From Sulfuricurvum sp. (lineage in GTDB: Bacteria > Campylobacterota > Campylobacteria > Campylobacterales > Sulfurimonadaceae): 64,000 bases of DNA. The stretch is taken from positions 177,505 through 241,504 of the forward strand of contig JAGXFL010000002.1 of assembly GCA_024637295.1 (NCBI GenBank), in the 5' to 3' direction. A program made the position numbers and the translations under genes. The notes beneath the pieces were generated by a model. It was not told where the DNA came from. It made no database searches and saw only the letters and a program-made list of their open reading frames with translations. How positions within the stretch are numbered: the first letter of the stretch is position 1; every line of letters starts with the position of its first letter. Shown in pieces: positions 24,693 through 34,091 of the stretch.

Positions 24693-25442
24693 ATGCAAGA
24701 ATATTGGGAATTGTATATGAAAACAATCGATGGTAATATCGCTTCGGTTTTAGTGAATGCAGGGATTTCAGCAGATTTGCCGAGTGAAGATAAATTCACG
24801 ATGGGATTTATCAAACTGACGATGCAAGCTCCGAATGATAAAGGGATGATCTGCGAAGATGAAGAGGCACAGCTCAGTTTTATCGAAGATAAAATCGAGA
24901 TGGAAGCGCTGCGTTACCGGATCGGAAATTATGTCGGCAAGATAACTTCAAACGGAGTGATAACATTTATTTACTACCTTAAATATGATTTTGAATGGCC
25001 GGATGTGGTGCAAACCGCCATGAAAGAATTTCCGGAATACAGTTATGAATTTGGTTCAAAAATGGATCCGCAATGGGAGATTTACAGCAAACTCCTTTTC
25101 CCAACACCGATAGAATGGCAGATTATTCACAACCATAAAGTATGTGACAATTTAAAAGTCAACGGTGATTCACTTCACTTGCCTAGAGCGATTGAACACA
25201 AGGCCTATTTTGAAACACCGCAACAGCGAGAAAAGTTTGTAGAGCATATTGAATCTGAATCATTTAAAATCAAAGAGCTTATGGAACCAAATGAAAATAC
25301 GTCTATGGTTGGTCTTAGTTTTTACCGTCAAGACAAACCGTTTTATTACGATATAGATGCTCTTACATTGCATTTGATCAATCTTTCTATTCAATGTGAA
25401 GGTCAGTATGACGGTTGGGAAACCAGTGTCGTCAAAATTTAA
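24693..25442 (+). CDS. DUF695 / RraB-like domain protein
   Basis: 249 aa. The N-terminal ~135 residues resemble DUF695 (VLVNAGISADLPSEDKFTMGFIKLTM). The C-terminal ~75 residues (EKFVEHIESESFKI through QCEGQYDGWETSVV) resemble RraB, the inhibitor of RNase E. Fusions of these two domains are common proteins of unknown function. It starts 3 bp after hypA and may be read from the hyp operon, but no link to hydrogenase is apparent. Whether it has an RNase E target in this group is doubtful. Confidence 0.7.
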   Translation: MQEYWELYMKTIDGNIASVLVNAGISADLPSEDKFTMGFIKLTMQAPNDKGMICEDEEAQLSFIEDKIEMEALRYRIGNYVGKITSNGVITFIYYLKYDFEWPDVVQTAMKEFPEYSYEFGSKMDPQWEIYSKLLFPTPIEWQIIHNHKVCDNLKVNGDSLHLPRAIEHKAYFETPQQREKFVEHIESESFKIKELMEPNENTSMVGLSFYRQDKPFYYDIDALTLHLINLSIQCEGQYDGWETSVVKI

Positions 25443-25498
25443 GATTCTTTAATGAGATTGGGGTGATAATGAACACTATAAATTTGCAGGAGCCGATA

Positions 25499-26929
25499 AT
25501 GAATCACGATGAGATGATGAAAAAAATAAAAGAAAATCAAGGTCTTTCACGTCGTGATGCCCTAAGGATGATGGCACTTTCACCGGTAGCCGCATCGGTT
25601 TTGGCAAGTACAGGTGCTCCTGCAACAGCAAATGCCTCTTCCTCGGATGCAAAAGGGCGTGTTGTCATCGTCGGAGGGGGTGCAGGTGCAATGATGGTGC
25701 TGGCCCGTTTACGCAGAGCTCTCTCTAGCCCAGAGATTACCATTATCGCTCCCAATGACAAGCACGTCTATCAACCGGGTCAGATTTTTGTTGCTGCCGG
25801 TGAATATGCTCCGGAAGATATTATTTTTGACAATACCGGCTATATTGGAAATGATGTAAAGTGGATTAAAGACGAAGCGGCAACATTTGATCCGGATAAC
25901 AATAAGCTGACAACCAAAAATGGAACTGTTGTCGAATATGATTATCTCATCGTCGCTGCGGGTATTCAATACCATTATGAAGAGATCAAAGGTTTGACTG
26001 CCGATATGATCGGAACGAACGGTATCTCGAGTGTTTATTTGAACGATTTAGCTGCAGGTACGGCTGCGGGAGGAACACTAACGCATGATTGGTTTAATGC
26101 TCTGCATGAAGCGGCTAAAACCTCCAAACCACGTGTTATCTGTACACAGCCTTCAACTCCTCTCAAATGTGGCGGTGCACCGCAAAAAATCCTCTATCTC
26201 AGTGACGATTACTTACGCCGTGATAAATTGACGGCTGATTTTACTTTTGCAACTGCCAGTGATAAACTTTTCAGTCTTCCGGAGATTGATACGGCATTGC
26301 ATAAGGTCCAAGAGGAATACGGAAATATCACCAATAAATTCGGTCATGATCTAATAGCGATCGATGCCCAGAAGAAGATTGCGACCTTCCATCATAAGTA
26401 TCAAGTTCAAGGAGAATTTGACAAAGATCTAAATGAATACGACATGATAGACAAAGAAGAAGAGGTAACCATGGAATACGACTTTATTCACATAAGCCCT
26501 CCGTCATATGCCGTAGATGCTGTAGCCAACTCCTTGCTCGCATGGCAAAAAGGGACATCCAAGGGATGGCTGGACGTTAATCGCGAGACTCTACAGCACC
26601 GTCGGTATAAAAATGTTTTTGGAATCGGAGATGTATGCGGTATACCGATGGGTAAAACGGGGGGAAGCGCTCGTCATCAAGGTCCGATTGTTGTTGGAAA
26701 TTTGATTGCGGTTATGGAGAAAAAAGAGCCTCTCCTCAAATTTGACGGATACACCGTTTGTCCTCTCAAAACCTCTTACGGTGAGATTATAATGGCAGAG
26801 TTTAACTACGATGGATTGGCCCCATCGTTTCCGCTAGACCCTGCACAACCTCGATGGATATGGTGGGCATTTGATTTGTATTTGCTTCAACCGATGTATC
26901 GTTATTTAATGCTCAATGGATTGATGTAG
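25499..26929 (+). CDS. sqr: Type II sulfide:quinone oxidoreductase with Tat signal
   Basis: About 476 aa from ATG 25499, chosen for the AGGAG six bases upstream; ATG 25469 is an alternative. A twin-arginine signal (LSRRDALRMMALSPVAASVLAS) precedes an FAD-binding domain (VVIVGGGAGAMMVLARL). PLKCGGAPQKILYLSDDY and YTVCPLKTSYGEIIMAEF closely follow the pattern of type II enzymes such as mitochondrial SQOR, giving the two redox cysteines; GIGDVCGIPMGKTGGSA is the second FAD contact. The C-terminal helix region (FDLYLLQPMYRYLMLNGL) probably binds the membrane. It oxidises sulfide to polysulfide and reduces quinone. The Tat signal implies a periplasmic location. Confidence 0.88.
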   Translation: MNHDEMMKKIKENQGLSRRDALRMMALSPVAASVLASTGAPATANASSSDAKGRVVIVGGGAGAMMVLARLRRALSSPEITIIAPNDKHVYQPGQIFVAAGEYAPEDIIFDNTGYIGNDVKWIKDEAATFDPDNNKLTTKNGTVVEYDYLIVAAGIQYHYEEIKGLTADMIGTNGISSVYLNDLAAGTAAGGTLTHDWFNALHEAAKTSKPRVICTQPSTPLKCGGAPQKILYLSDDYLRRDKLTADFTFATASDKLFSLPEIDTALHKVQEEYGNITNKFGHDLIAIDAQKKIATFHHKYQVQGEFDKDLNEYDMIDKEEEVTMEYDFIHISPPSYAVDAVANSLLAWQKGTSKGWLDVNRETLQHRRYKNVFGIGDVCGIPMGKTGGSARHQGPIVVGNLIAVMEKKEPLLKFDGYTVCPLKTSYGEIIMAEFNYDGLAPSFPLDPAQPRWIWWAFDLYLLQPMYRYLMLNGLM

Positions 26930-26984
26930 AGTAGTTGAATTATTTTTCGTTATTATTACAAAAAGAGTCAATAAGGTTACATCG

Positions 26985-29585
26985 ATGAGCACTCCTCAAA
27001 CCATTTATTTTACCGATTATCGGCCAAGTGATTACACTATCACTGACTGCCAGCTTGAATTTATCATTGAAAACAGTTCAACGCGTGTGGACAACGTGAT
27101 GCAGATCAAACGCCAAGATCCGCAGGCGAAAGTTTTACGACTCAATGGTGAGATGCAGGATCTTGAGCTTTTATGGGTCAATGATACACTGTACGATGAG
27201 AGTATGTACACGCTTACTGAGGATTCGCTCACGATTGCGTTGGATATGGAGGCGGCAAGTATTCGAATCATCACCCGTATCTATCCTGATGAAAATACCG
27301 CGCTTGAGGGGCTTTATCGTTCAGGTGGTATCTGGTGTACGCAAAACGAACCGGAAGGGTTTCGCCGTATCACCTATTTTCTGGACCGTCCGGATGTCAT
27401 GACCCGTTTTACGACCAAGATCATTGCCTCCAAAGAGGTCTGTCCTGTTATTTTGAGTAACGGAAACTTGGCGGGTACGGCAACATTGGAAAATGGCAAA
27501 CACGTCGCTATATGGGAAGATCCGATCCCTAAACCTGCCTATCTTTTTGCACTGGTCGCAGGAGATTTGGGAAGCATACATGATGTGTTTGTGACGATGA
27601 GCGGTAAAAAAGTGGATTTGGCGATCTATTGTGACAAGGGCAATGAAGCCAAATGCCATCATGCGATGCGCAGTCTGAAAAAATCGATGACATGGGACGA
27701 AGAGGTCTATGGGAGAGAATATGATCTGGATGTCTATAACATCGTCGCGGTGGACAGTTTCAACATGGGGGCGATGGAGAACAAAGGGCTCAATATCTTC
27801 AACTCCCATTATGTCCTTGCGGATGAGCAGACGGCTACCGATATGGATTTCATGGGAATCGAGAGTGTTATCGCTCACGAGTATTTTCACAACTGGACAG
27901 GAAACCGTATCACGTGCCGCAACTGGTTTGAACTGACTCTCAAAGAGGGACTGACGGTATTTAGAGACCAATGTTTCAGTGCCGATATGAACTCTGCATT
28001 AATACAGCGTTTGGATGATGTTAGAAGCCTTCGTGAGCGGCAGTATGTCGAGGATGCAGGTCCCACAGCCCATCCGATCAAACCGGATCACTACATCGAG
28101 ATCAACAATTTTTACACGGCAACAGTCTATGAAAAAGGTGCCGAAGTGATACGGATGCTGCATACGCTCTTGGGTGAGGAAGGGTTCCGCCGTGCAACAG
28201 ATCGTTATTTTGAGAACTTTGACGGACAAGCAGTGGGAACCGAAGAGTTCTTATGGGCGATGCAGCAAGAGAGTGGAATCGATTTGACGCAGTTCAAGCG
28301 ATGGTATAGCCAAGAGCGTACCCCGACATTGGCGATTAACAGTCGCTACGATGCGCCAACACAGAGATTAACGTTAAAGATCACACAGCATATTCCTAAA
28401 AATACCCATAATCAAGAGCAACTTCCTTATGCAATGCCGTTTGGATTGGGATTATTGGACTTCAAGGGGAGAGAATTTGCGCTGGAGAGCAACAACGCAA
28501 TGATTCTGCGAGAGGGTGTGGTGTGGATCGATGGTGCTGTAAACGAACTGGTATTTGAGAACATTACCGAAGTGCCAAAACTTTCGTTGAATCGCAACTT
28601 CAGTGCTCCGGTACGTATCGAGTGTGATGAGATCGACTACTCCTTTTTGATGGCGCACGATACGGACGGGTTTGTCCGTTATGAAGCAGCGCAGCAGTTT
28701 GCTATTGCCACATTGCAGTCGATGATGCTGGGAGATGAGCCTACTGAAGCGTATTTATGTGCCTATGGCAAGATACTTGAAGATGAGACGATCGAACCGA
28801 TGTATAAATCGCAACTTTTGGAGTTGCCGACTATCTCTATGATGATGCAGTTTCAAGAAATAATCGATGTCAGCTCAATTCATCAATCGTTGGAAGCATT
28901 GAAACAAACAATTGCACGTCGTTTTGCAACCACGATTGAAAAACATGTGCATGCATTGTATGAACCGCAGAACAGTTCGATCGATGCTGTGAGTATGGGT
29001 AAGCGAGCATTAAAAAACCGATTGCTCTCTTTGTGGATGAGTTTGGGCGATGAGGTATGCGCGTTGCTGTGTAAACGCTACTACGATGAATCGATCAGTA
29101 TGACGGATCGTCTGGTGATGCTTGATCTGCTTGAAAACTATGCCCCAGAGTTGGCAAAACCTGCATTTGAGAATTTTTATGAGAGTCATAATGACAATAC
29201 GCTTGTTATGAACAAATACTTCACCCTTTTGGCATCGTGTCGTCGCGATGGGACTCTTGAACGTGTTAGTGCATTGCAAGAGGATCCTGCATTCGATGAA
29301 AAAATCCCTAATTTGGTACGTTCCCTCATTGGATCCTTTGCACGCAATCTAGTGGCATTTCACGCTATCAGCGGGGATGGATACGATTTTATGGCGGATA
29401 AGATCATCGAAGTGGATGGATTCAATCCTCAAATCGCCTCAGGACTTGCAGGTGCTTTTAAAAGCTATGCTAAACTCTCTTCTTCGCAAAAAGAGAAGAT
29501 GGGAAATGCCTTGAAACGGATTGTCAATCATCCAAATCTTTCGAATAATGTTAATGAAATTGTGAGTAAAATCATAAATTCTTGA
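26985..29585 (+). CDS. pepN: Aminopeptidase N
   Basis: 866 aa, the E. coli PepN length. The M1 metallopeptidase motifs are GAMENKGLNIF (substrate N-terminus recognition) and HEYFHNWTGNR ... LTLKEGLTVFRDQ (zinc ligands HExxH-x18-E). No signal peptide, so it is cytoplasmic and degrades peptides from their N-terminus. It stands alone between two SQR genes with a 55-bp upstream gap; no functional link to them is evident. Confidence 0.96.
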   Translation: MSTPQTIYFTDYRPSDYTITDCQLEFIIENSSTRVDNVMQIKRQDPQAKVLRLNGEMQDLELLWVNDTLYDESMYTLTEDSLTIALDMEAASIRIITRIYPDENTALEGLYRSGGIWCTQNEPEGFRRITYFLDRPDVMTRFTTKIIASKEVCPVILSNGNLAGTATLENGKHVAIWEDPIPKPAYLFALVAGDLGSIHDVFVTMSGKKVDLAIYCDKGNEAKCHHAMRSLKKSMTWDEEVYGREYDLDVYNIVAVDSFNMGAMENKGLNIFNSHYVLADEQTATDMDFMGIESVIAHEYFHNWTGNRITCRNWFELTLKEGLTVFRDQCFSADMNSALIQRLDDVRSLRERQYVEDAGPTAHPIKPDHYIEINNFYTATVYEKGAEVIRMLHTLLGEEGFRRATDRYFENFDGQAVGTEEFLWAMQQESGIDLTQFKRWYSQERTPTLAINSRYDAPTQRLTLKITQHIPKNTHNQEQLPYAMPFGLGLLDFKGREFALESNNAMILREGVVWIDGAVNELVFENITEVPKLSLNRNFSAPVRIECDEIDYSFLMAHDTDGFVRYEAAQQFAIATLQSMMLGDEPTEAYLCAYGKILEDETIEPMYKSQLLELPTISMMMQFQEIIDVSSIHQSLEALKQTIARRFATTIEKHVHALYEPQNSSIDAVSMGKRALKNRLLSLWMSLGDEVCALLCKRYYDESISMTDRLVMLDLLENYAPELAKPAFENFYESHNDNTLVMNKYFTLLASCRRDGTLERVSALQEDPAFDEKIPNLVRSLIGSFARNLVAFHAISGDGYDFMADKIIEVDGFNPQIASGLAGAFKSYAKLSSSQKEKMGNALKRIVNHPNLSNNVNEIVSKIINS

Positions 29586-29607
29586 TATTTTTTTGATAGT
29601 ATCAGGT

Positions 29608-29613
29608 TATAAT
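29608..29613 (+). promoter_or_regulatory. -10 element (TATAAT) upstream of second SQR gene
   Basis: TATAAT 36 bp before ATG 29649, within AT-rich DNA following pepN. AAGGAGA at 29639-29645 is the ribosome binding site. No -35 at proper spacing. Confidence 0.4.
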
Positions 29614-29648
29614 GAATTGTAGATAATGAAAGTTTTCAAGGAGATACG

Positions 29649-31118
29649 ATGGCCAGATTGATAGTTTTAGGCGGTGGAGTAGCAGGACATACAGCGGCAA
29701 CGTTTGCGGCTGATTGGCTGGGACGCGATCATGAGGTTGTCGTCGTCACTCCTAATGCAAAATGGAATTGGATCCCCTCAAACATCTGGGTCGGTGTGGG
29801 TCAGATGAGTAAAGAAGAAGTGACCTTCGATCTGGCGCCTGTGTATGCGAAAGCAAAAATCACCTATAAACAAGCCAAAGCGGTCAGTTTGAACCCTGAG
29901 GGAAATACTCAAAGCAGTACTCCCTATGTGAGTATTGAATACACCGGACAGGGCAAAGATGGGCAAATCGAAGAGGTTACGTACGATTACTTGATCAATG
30001 CGACAGGACCAAAACTCAATTTTGGAGCAACACCGGGGCTGGGTGAGGGATCGACATTGGGCGAGCACACCGTCTCTGTCTGTACGGCCGATCACGCGGT
30101 ACATGCCGCACATGAGTTGCAAAAATGTATGGAAAAAATGAAAGCGGGTGAACGACAAAAGATCCTGGTGGGTACGGGTCATGGGATGTGTACGTGTCAG
30201 GGTGCTGCTTTTGAGTACATCTTTAATATCGAGCATGAACTTCGAAAAGCAGGCTTACGCGATATGGCCGATATCAAATGGATCTCCAATGAAGAGTTTC
30301 TGGGCGATTTTGGTATGGGCGGTTTGCACATGAGTGTAGGGGGATATGTGGTGAGTTCCCGTATCTTTACCGAATCTTTATTTGCGGAACGCGGAGTCGA
30401 TTATATCATCGGGGCGCACACGAGTAAAGTCGAAAAAGGGAAGATCGAATATGAGCTTCTTGATGGGAGCAAAGGGGAAGAAGCGTTTGATTTCTCGATG
30501 CTGATCCCGCCGTTTGCAGGTGTCGGACTCAAAGCTTATGACAAAGGTGGTGACGATATTACCGATGCGGTCTTCGCCCCTAACGGATTTATGAAAGTGG
30601 ATGCCGATTATACGGTCAAGGCGTATGAGCAGTGGAAGGCATCCGATTGGCCAAGTACCTATCAAAACCCAATCTATCCTAATCTTTTTGCAGCAGGGAT
30701 CGCCTTCGCTCCTCCTCATATTATCTCCAAACCGGCTAAATCGCCTAATGGAACGGTGATCAATCCCACTCCGCCACGAACAGGTATGCCAAGCGGTATC
30801 ATCGGTAAAGCAGTTGCCAAGAGTATCTGTGATTTGATCCTCAAGGGTAAAGATGCCCCTTTGCATCAAGCGTCAATGGCACATATGGGCGCGGCGTGTG
30901 TCGCGTCTGCGGGTAAAGGTTGGCTGGACGGTACGGCTGCGGCGATGACGGTCTATCCGGTTGTCCCTGATTATGAAAAATATCCGGGAACCGGGCGGGA
31001 TACGGACTATACGTTCGGCGAGATCGGTTTGGCGGGGCATTGGATCAAACATATCCTTCACTTTATGTTTATCTATAAAGCAAAGCTCAAACCGTTTTGG
31101 AAAGTTATTCCAGAGTAA
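29649..31118 (+). CDS. Sulfide:quinone oxidoreductase-like flavoprotein (type not certain)
   Basis: 489 aa. FAD motif LIVLGGGVAGHTAATFAADWL at the N-terminus, NATGPKLNFG, and cysteines in VSVCTADHAV, HGMCTCQGAAFEY and AACVASAGKG. The C-terminal LAGHWIKHILHFMFIYKAKLKPFW looks like an amphipathic membrane-binding segment. It differs clearly from the type II enzyme at 25499 and has no signal peptide. It belongs to the SQR/FCSD superfamily; which SQR class cannot be settled by eye. It is followed within 34 bp by a 55-aa gene. Confidence 0.82.
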   Translation: MARLIVLGGGVAGHTAATFAADWLGRDHEVVVVTPNAKWNWIPSNIWVGVGQMSKEEVTFDLAPVYAKAKITYKQAKAVSLNPEGNTQSSTPYVSIEYTGQGKDGQIEEVTYDYLINATGPKLNFGATPGLGEGSTLGEHTVSVCTADHAVHAAHELQKCMEKMKAGERQKILVGTGHGMCTCQGAAFEYIFNIEHELRKAGLRDMADIKWISNEEFLGDFGMGGLHMSVGGYVVSSRIFTESLFAERGVDYIIGAHTSKVEKGKIEYELLDGSKGEEAFDFSMLIPPFAGVGLKAYDKGGDDITDAVFAPNGFMKVDADYTVKAYEQWKASDWPSTYQNPIYPNLFAAGIAFAPPHIISKPAKSPNGTVINPTPPRTGMPSGIIGKAVAKSICDLILKGKDAPLHQASMAHMGAACVASAGKGWLDGTAAAMTVYPVVPDYEKYPGTGRDTDYTFGEIGLAGHWIKHILHFMFIYKAKLKPFWKVIPE

Positions 31119-31151
31119 ACATCCCAACAACACACTAAAAAAGGAAAAACA

Positions 31152-31319
31152 ATGGCAGTCAAACCTGAAGAGTTCAATTTCGCTAAAAATGATAAATTTA
31201 GAACCGCTATGATTCCGGGTAAAATGGCGCGCTACTTGCGAACCTGTAAACTATGGCAGTTTATCCGTTTTATCATCCTCAATATCAAGATGCTCATTGT
31301 TGTGAGTAAGAGTCACTAA
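31152..31319 (+). CDS. Small basic protein (55 aa) following the SQR-like gene
   Basis: ATG 31152 is preceded by AAGGA at 31141-31145. The product is basic and ends in a hydrophobic stretch (WQFIRFIILNIKMLIVV) and SKSH, so it could be a small membrane-associated subunit. The first part has EEFNFAKNDKFRTAMIPGKM. Clean start, good ribosome binding site, a 33-bp gap from the SQR-like gene and an ordinary codon pattern support it as real. Function unknown; an accessory or anchor of the flavoprotein is a reasonable guess. Confidence 0.7.
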   Translation: MAVKPEEFNFAKNDKFRTAMIPGKMARYLRTCKLWQFIRFIILNIKMLIVVSKSH

Positions 31320-31328
31320 GAAATTCGT

Positions 31329-33245
31329 ATGAATGTCACTTATTTATCGCTTTTACAGCATGCTAAACCCAATTTTCTCGCAGCTAAACAAGAGATATTG
31401 ACTGAGTGGATTCATGAAAATCAGTGCGCGGCGATATTGCACCGGCATGCTATTGATATGGAACTTTTTTACAACTATTACGCCAGTAACGTCTTTGATT
31501 ATTTTATCGGGGTTGTCTCAGGTGAGGTGGAATTGGGGAAATGTCCGGTCATGGGTGAACTCATCGACTATCTGAAGAACAAAGAGATCCGTTCTGAGGA
31601 ACTGTTTATCTTGTGCACTCATCTAAAGCGCAGTGTTATCAATTCAACCTATACGTATCATATACACACTCAAGAACTCTTTGAATCGATCAGCTATTTG
31701 TTTGATCAAAATTTCGCGGGCGTGTTGGAACTGTACACCGACACCATTTATCAAAAAGAGCAAGAAGCGATTGAAGCGGGAAAAGCCAAGGAGTATTTTC
31801 TCTCTAATATGTCGCATGAGATACGTACCCCTTTGAATGCTATCTTGGGATTTGTTTCGTTGCTAAAAGAAGAAAACTTAGGGGCAGTACATCAAAAATA
31901 TTTGGATATCATCGCTCAAAGCGGTGAAAACCTGCTCCATATTATCAATGATATACTTGACTTTAGCAAATTGCGCAGCGGTGAGTTTGCGATTGATCCG
32001 AAGGTCTTTGATATCCACGAGCAGATCTCCAATACGCTGGAACTTTTTGTTCCCAGTGCCAATGTAAAATCGATCGCCCTCAATTATACGATCAACGAAA
32101 AGATACCCCATTGTATTTTTGCCGATTCATTCCGTATTCAGCAGATCGTGGGCAATTTGTTGAGCAATGCGATTAAATTCAGCCAGCCAAAGCGGACTAT
32201 TGAAGTGGATGTAGATGTCATTGACTCTCTGCTGACCATCAGTATTCGAGATTTTGGATCCGGCATTGCTCCTGAAGATCATGAACGGATTTTCAACCCA
32301 TTTTATCAAGCTCAAGAGGGGACGAAGCTGGGAGTCGGTGGCAGTGGTTTGGGGCTTTCGATCTGCAAGCAATTAGCCTCTCAGATGGGGGGAAAGATCA
32401 CCCTTGAATCCAAATTGGGATGGGGAAGTCTGTTTGTCGTTACTTTGCCGGTTGAAGTTGCTGAACAAGGACTATGCGAACCGAAGATAAGTAAAAAGTG
32501 TTCGAATTGTTTTGAGGGAAAAGTATTGGTAGCCGAAGACAATGAGCCTAATAAAGAACTTATCCGTATGGTATTGGAACGTTATGGACTTGCGGTGATG
32601 ATTGTCTCTAATGGAGAGGAAGCGTGTATCGAAGCAATGGAAAATCGCTATGATCTGATTTTGATGGATGAACAGATGCCATTTATGAACGGCAATGAAG
32701 CAACGTTGAAAATCTTGGCGTATGAGCAAGAACACCATCTTCCTCATACCCCCATTGTAGCCTTGACGGCCAATGTCATCAAAGGGTCACGACAGCGTGC
32801 ATTTGAGCATGGTTACGACGCATTTATCGGTAAACCTATCGTTCTTGTCGAGATTGAAGAGATTTTTGATCGCTTTCTTACCAAGAAAGAGTCTTCGGCT
32901 GTAATTGACAAAACAGCAGTCACCCCTCTGACAGAAATCCAACGGCTCAAACACTCTTTGATGCTCGAAGATGATCAAATCATTCAGCTTTTAGAGCTTT
33001 TTCACACTAAGATGAAGCAAATCCTCCCTGAGCTAAAAGAGGTCATAGAGCGTCGTGATTATGAACGCATTGCCAATATCGCCCATTCGATCAAAGGATC
33101 AGGCGGTAATTTTCGGTATGAAAAGTTTTCAGGTGCAGCGGCAGAGATCGAAAAAGCCGCGAGAAAACAATCGGTCAAATTTAATTATGAAAAGGGATAC
33201 GAGAAGCTCGAAGAGGTATATGCCAAGCTTCACTCTTCTAGATAA
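31329..33245 (+). CDS. Hybrid histidine kinase with receiver and Hpt domains
   Basis: 638 aa. An N-terminal ~150-residue helical region without membrane segments is followed by HisKA (FLSNMSHEIRTPLNAILGF), HATPase (NLLSNAIKF, GSGLGLSICKQLA), a receiver domain (VLVAEDNEPNKELI with LILMDEQMPFMNG as phospho-Asp site) and a C-terminal Hpt domain (AHSIKGSGGNFRYEKF). This is a complete His-Asp-His phosphorelay. The N-terminal region would sense a cytoplasmic signal. It starts 9 bp after the 55-aa gene and converges with a response regulator, overlapping its 3' end by 16 bp; that regulator is a likely partner. Confidence 0.94.
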   Translation: MNVTYLSLLQHAKPNFLAAKQEILTEWIHENQCAAILHRHAIDMELFYNYYASNVFDYFIGVVSGEVELGKCPVMGELIDYLKNKEIRSEELFILCTHLKRSVINSTYTYHIHTQELFESISYLFDQNFAGVLELYTDTIYQKEQEAIEAGKAKEYFLSNMSHEIRTPLNAILGFVSLLKEENLGAVHQKYLDIIAQSGENLLHIINDILDFSKLRSGEFAIDPKVFDIHEQISNTLELFVPSANVKSIALNYTINEKIPHCIFADSFRIQQIVGNLLSNAIKFSQPKRTIEVDVDVIDSLLTISIRDFGSGIAPEDHERIFNPFYQAQEGTKLGVGGSGLGLSICKQLASQMGGKITLESKLGWGSLFVVTLPVEVAEQGLCEPKISKKCSNCFEGKVLVAEDNEPNKELIRMVLERYGLAVMIVSNGEEACIEAMENRYDLILMDEQMPFMNGNEATLKILAYEQEHHLPHTPIVALTANVIKGSRQRAFEHGYDAFIGKPIVLVEIEEIFDRFLTKKESSAVIDKTAVTPLTEIQRLKHSLMLEDDQIIQLLELFHTKMKQILPELKEVIERRDYERIANIAHSIKGSGGNFRYEKFSGAAAEIEKAARKQSVKFNYEKGYEKLEEVYAKLHSSR

Positions 33246-33979
33246 TAGCCCACTCCCGAAGCATTTTTGATCACATCGGTAGGAAGTTTGCTGCGCAGAC
33301 GCCAGACCAGTGTTCGTACGCTGTTGTCTGTCGCCCCTTCTTGAGGCCATACGTAATTGGTCGCTTGTTCAAAATCGACCACACTTCCCAGTTGAGCGAC
33401 CAGCAAAGCGATAAAAGCGTTCTCTTTTTTAGTGAGTTTGATCTTTTCATTATTAAAAAACGTCTCACTCAAAGCAATGTCATGACGGTAGCCGTTTCCA
33501 AATTCGATGATGGGCTGATCAGAGAGTTTTTTGGCATAAAGAAGCTTTTCAAGATGGGCTTGCGTCGTTTTCATCTCGTCAAGGTCGGCATTTCTTTTTT
33601 GTTCTTCTTCAAATCGGTACAGAGCCATCTGTATAGTGGTATGTAAATTGATCGGATCAAAAGGCTTTACAATATAGCCGTAGGGTTCAGTCTGTTTTGC
33701 TTTGGCCAGCATGGAAGATTCGCTGTGTGCGGTTAAAAAGATAAAAGGTCGAGGCATTTTATCACGGATAAATCGAGCGATTTCGATACCGTCGTCTTTA
33801 TGTTCCAATGCGATATCGATAAGTACAATATCGGGATTGTAGATTTTGATTTTATTACGAGATGCGAGAGTTGTTTCCGCTAGAGCGATCACTTCGTATC
33901 CCTGTTTTTCCAGAGACATTTTGAGATTAAGGGCGGTTACTTCGTCGTCTTCGATAATCAAAACTTTAGTTGCTGCCAT
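33230..33979 (-). CDS. Response regulator, receiver plus winged-helix output
   Basis: 249 aa. The receiver domain spans ~5-120 (VLIIEDDEVTALNLKMSLEK, phospho-Asp in PDIVLIDIALEHKDDG, Lys in YIVKPFDP). After a coiled linker, residues ~165-249 form a winged-helix DNA-binding domain (LTKKENAFIALLVAQLG, VRTLVWRLRSKLP). It converges with the hybrid kinase gene with overlapping 3' ends. Probable partner of that kinase, inferred from position. Confidence 0.9.
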   Translation of the reverse strand: MAATKVLIIEDDEVTALNLKMSLEKQGYEVIALAETTLASRNKIKIYNPDIVLIDIALEHKDDGIEIARFIRDKMPRPFIFLTAHSESSMLAKAKQTEPYGYIVKPFDPINLHTTIQMALYRFEEEQKRNADLDEMKTTQAHLEKLLYAKKLSDQPIIEFGNGYRHDIALSETFFNNEKIKLTKKENAFIALLVAQLGSVVDFEQATNYVWPQEGATDNSVRTLVWRLRSKLPTDVIKNASGVGYYLEE

Positions 33980-34047
33980 GGCTTCTTCACATTGGTATAA
34001 ATTTTTGATTATTCTATCATATTTAGGCGAGATTCAAACCAAATCGG

Positions 34048-34053
34048 TATAAT
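34048..34053 (+). promoter_or_regulatory. -10 element (TATAAT) of hemN operon
   Basis: TATAAT 38 bp before ATG 34092, in the 112-bp gap between the divergent response regulator and hemN. It would drive hemN, the Fe-S protein, the HugZ-like gene and lgt, which are spaced 0-3 bp apart or overlap. Confidence 0.45.
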
Positions 34054-34091
34054 CGCACTACTAAACAAGGCGCTTTGCATCGAGGATTCAC

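Noticed and set aside
27321..27971. Minus-strand ORF of 216 aa within pepN
   Set aside because: Antisense shadow of pepN; translation shows no recognisable motifs.
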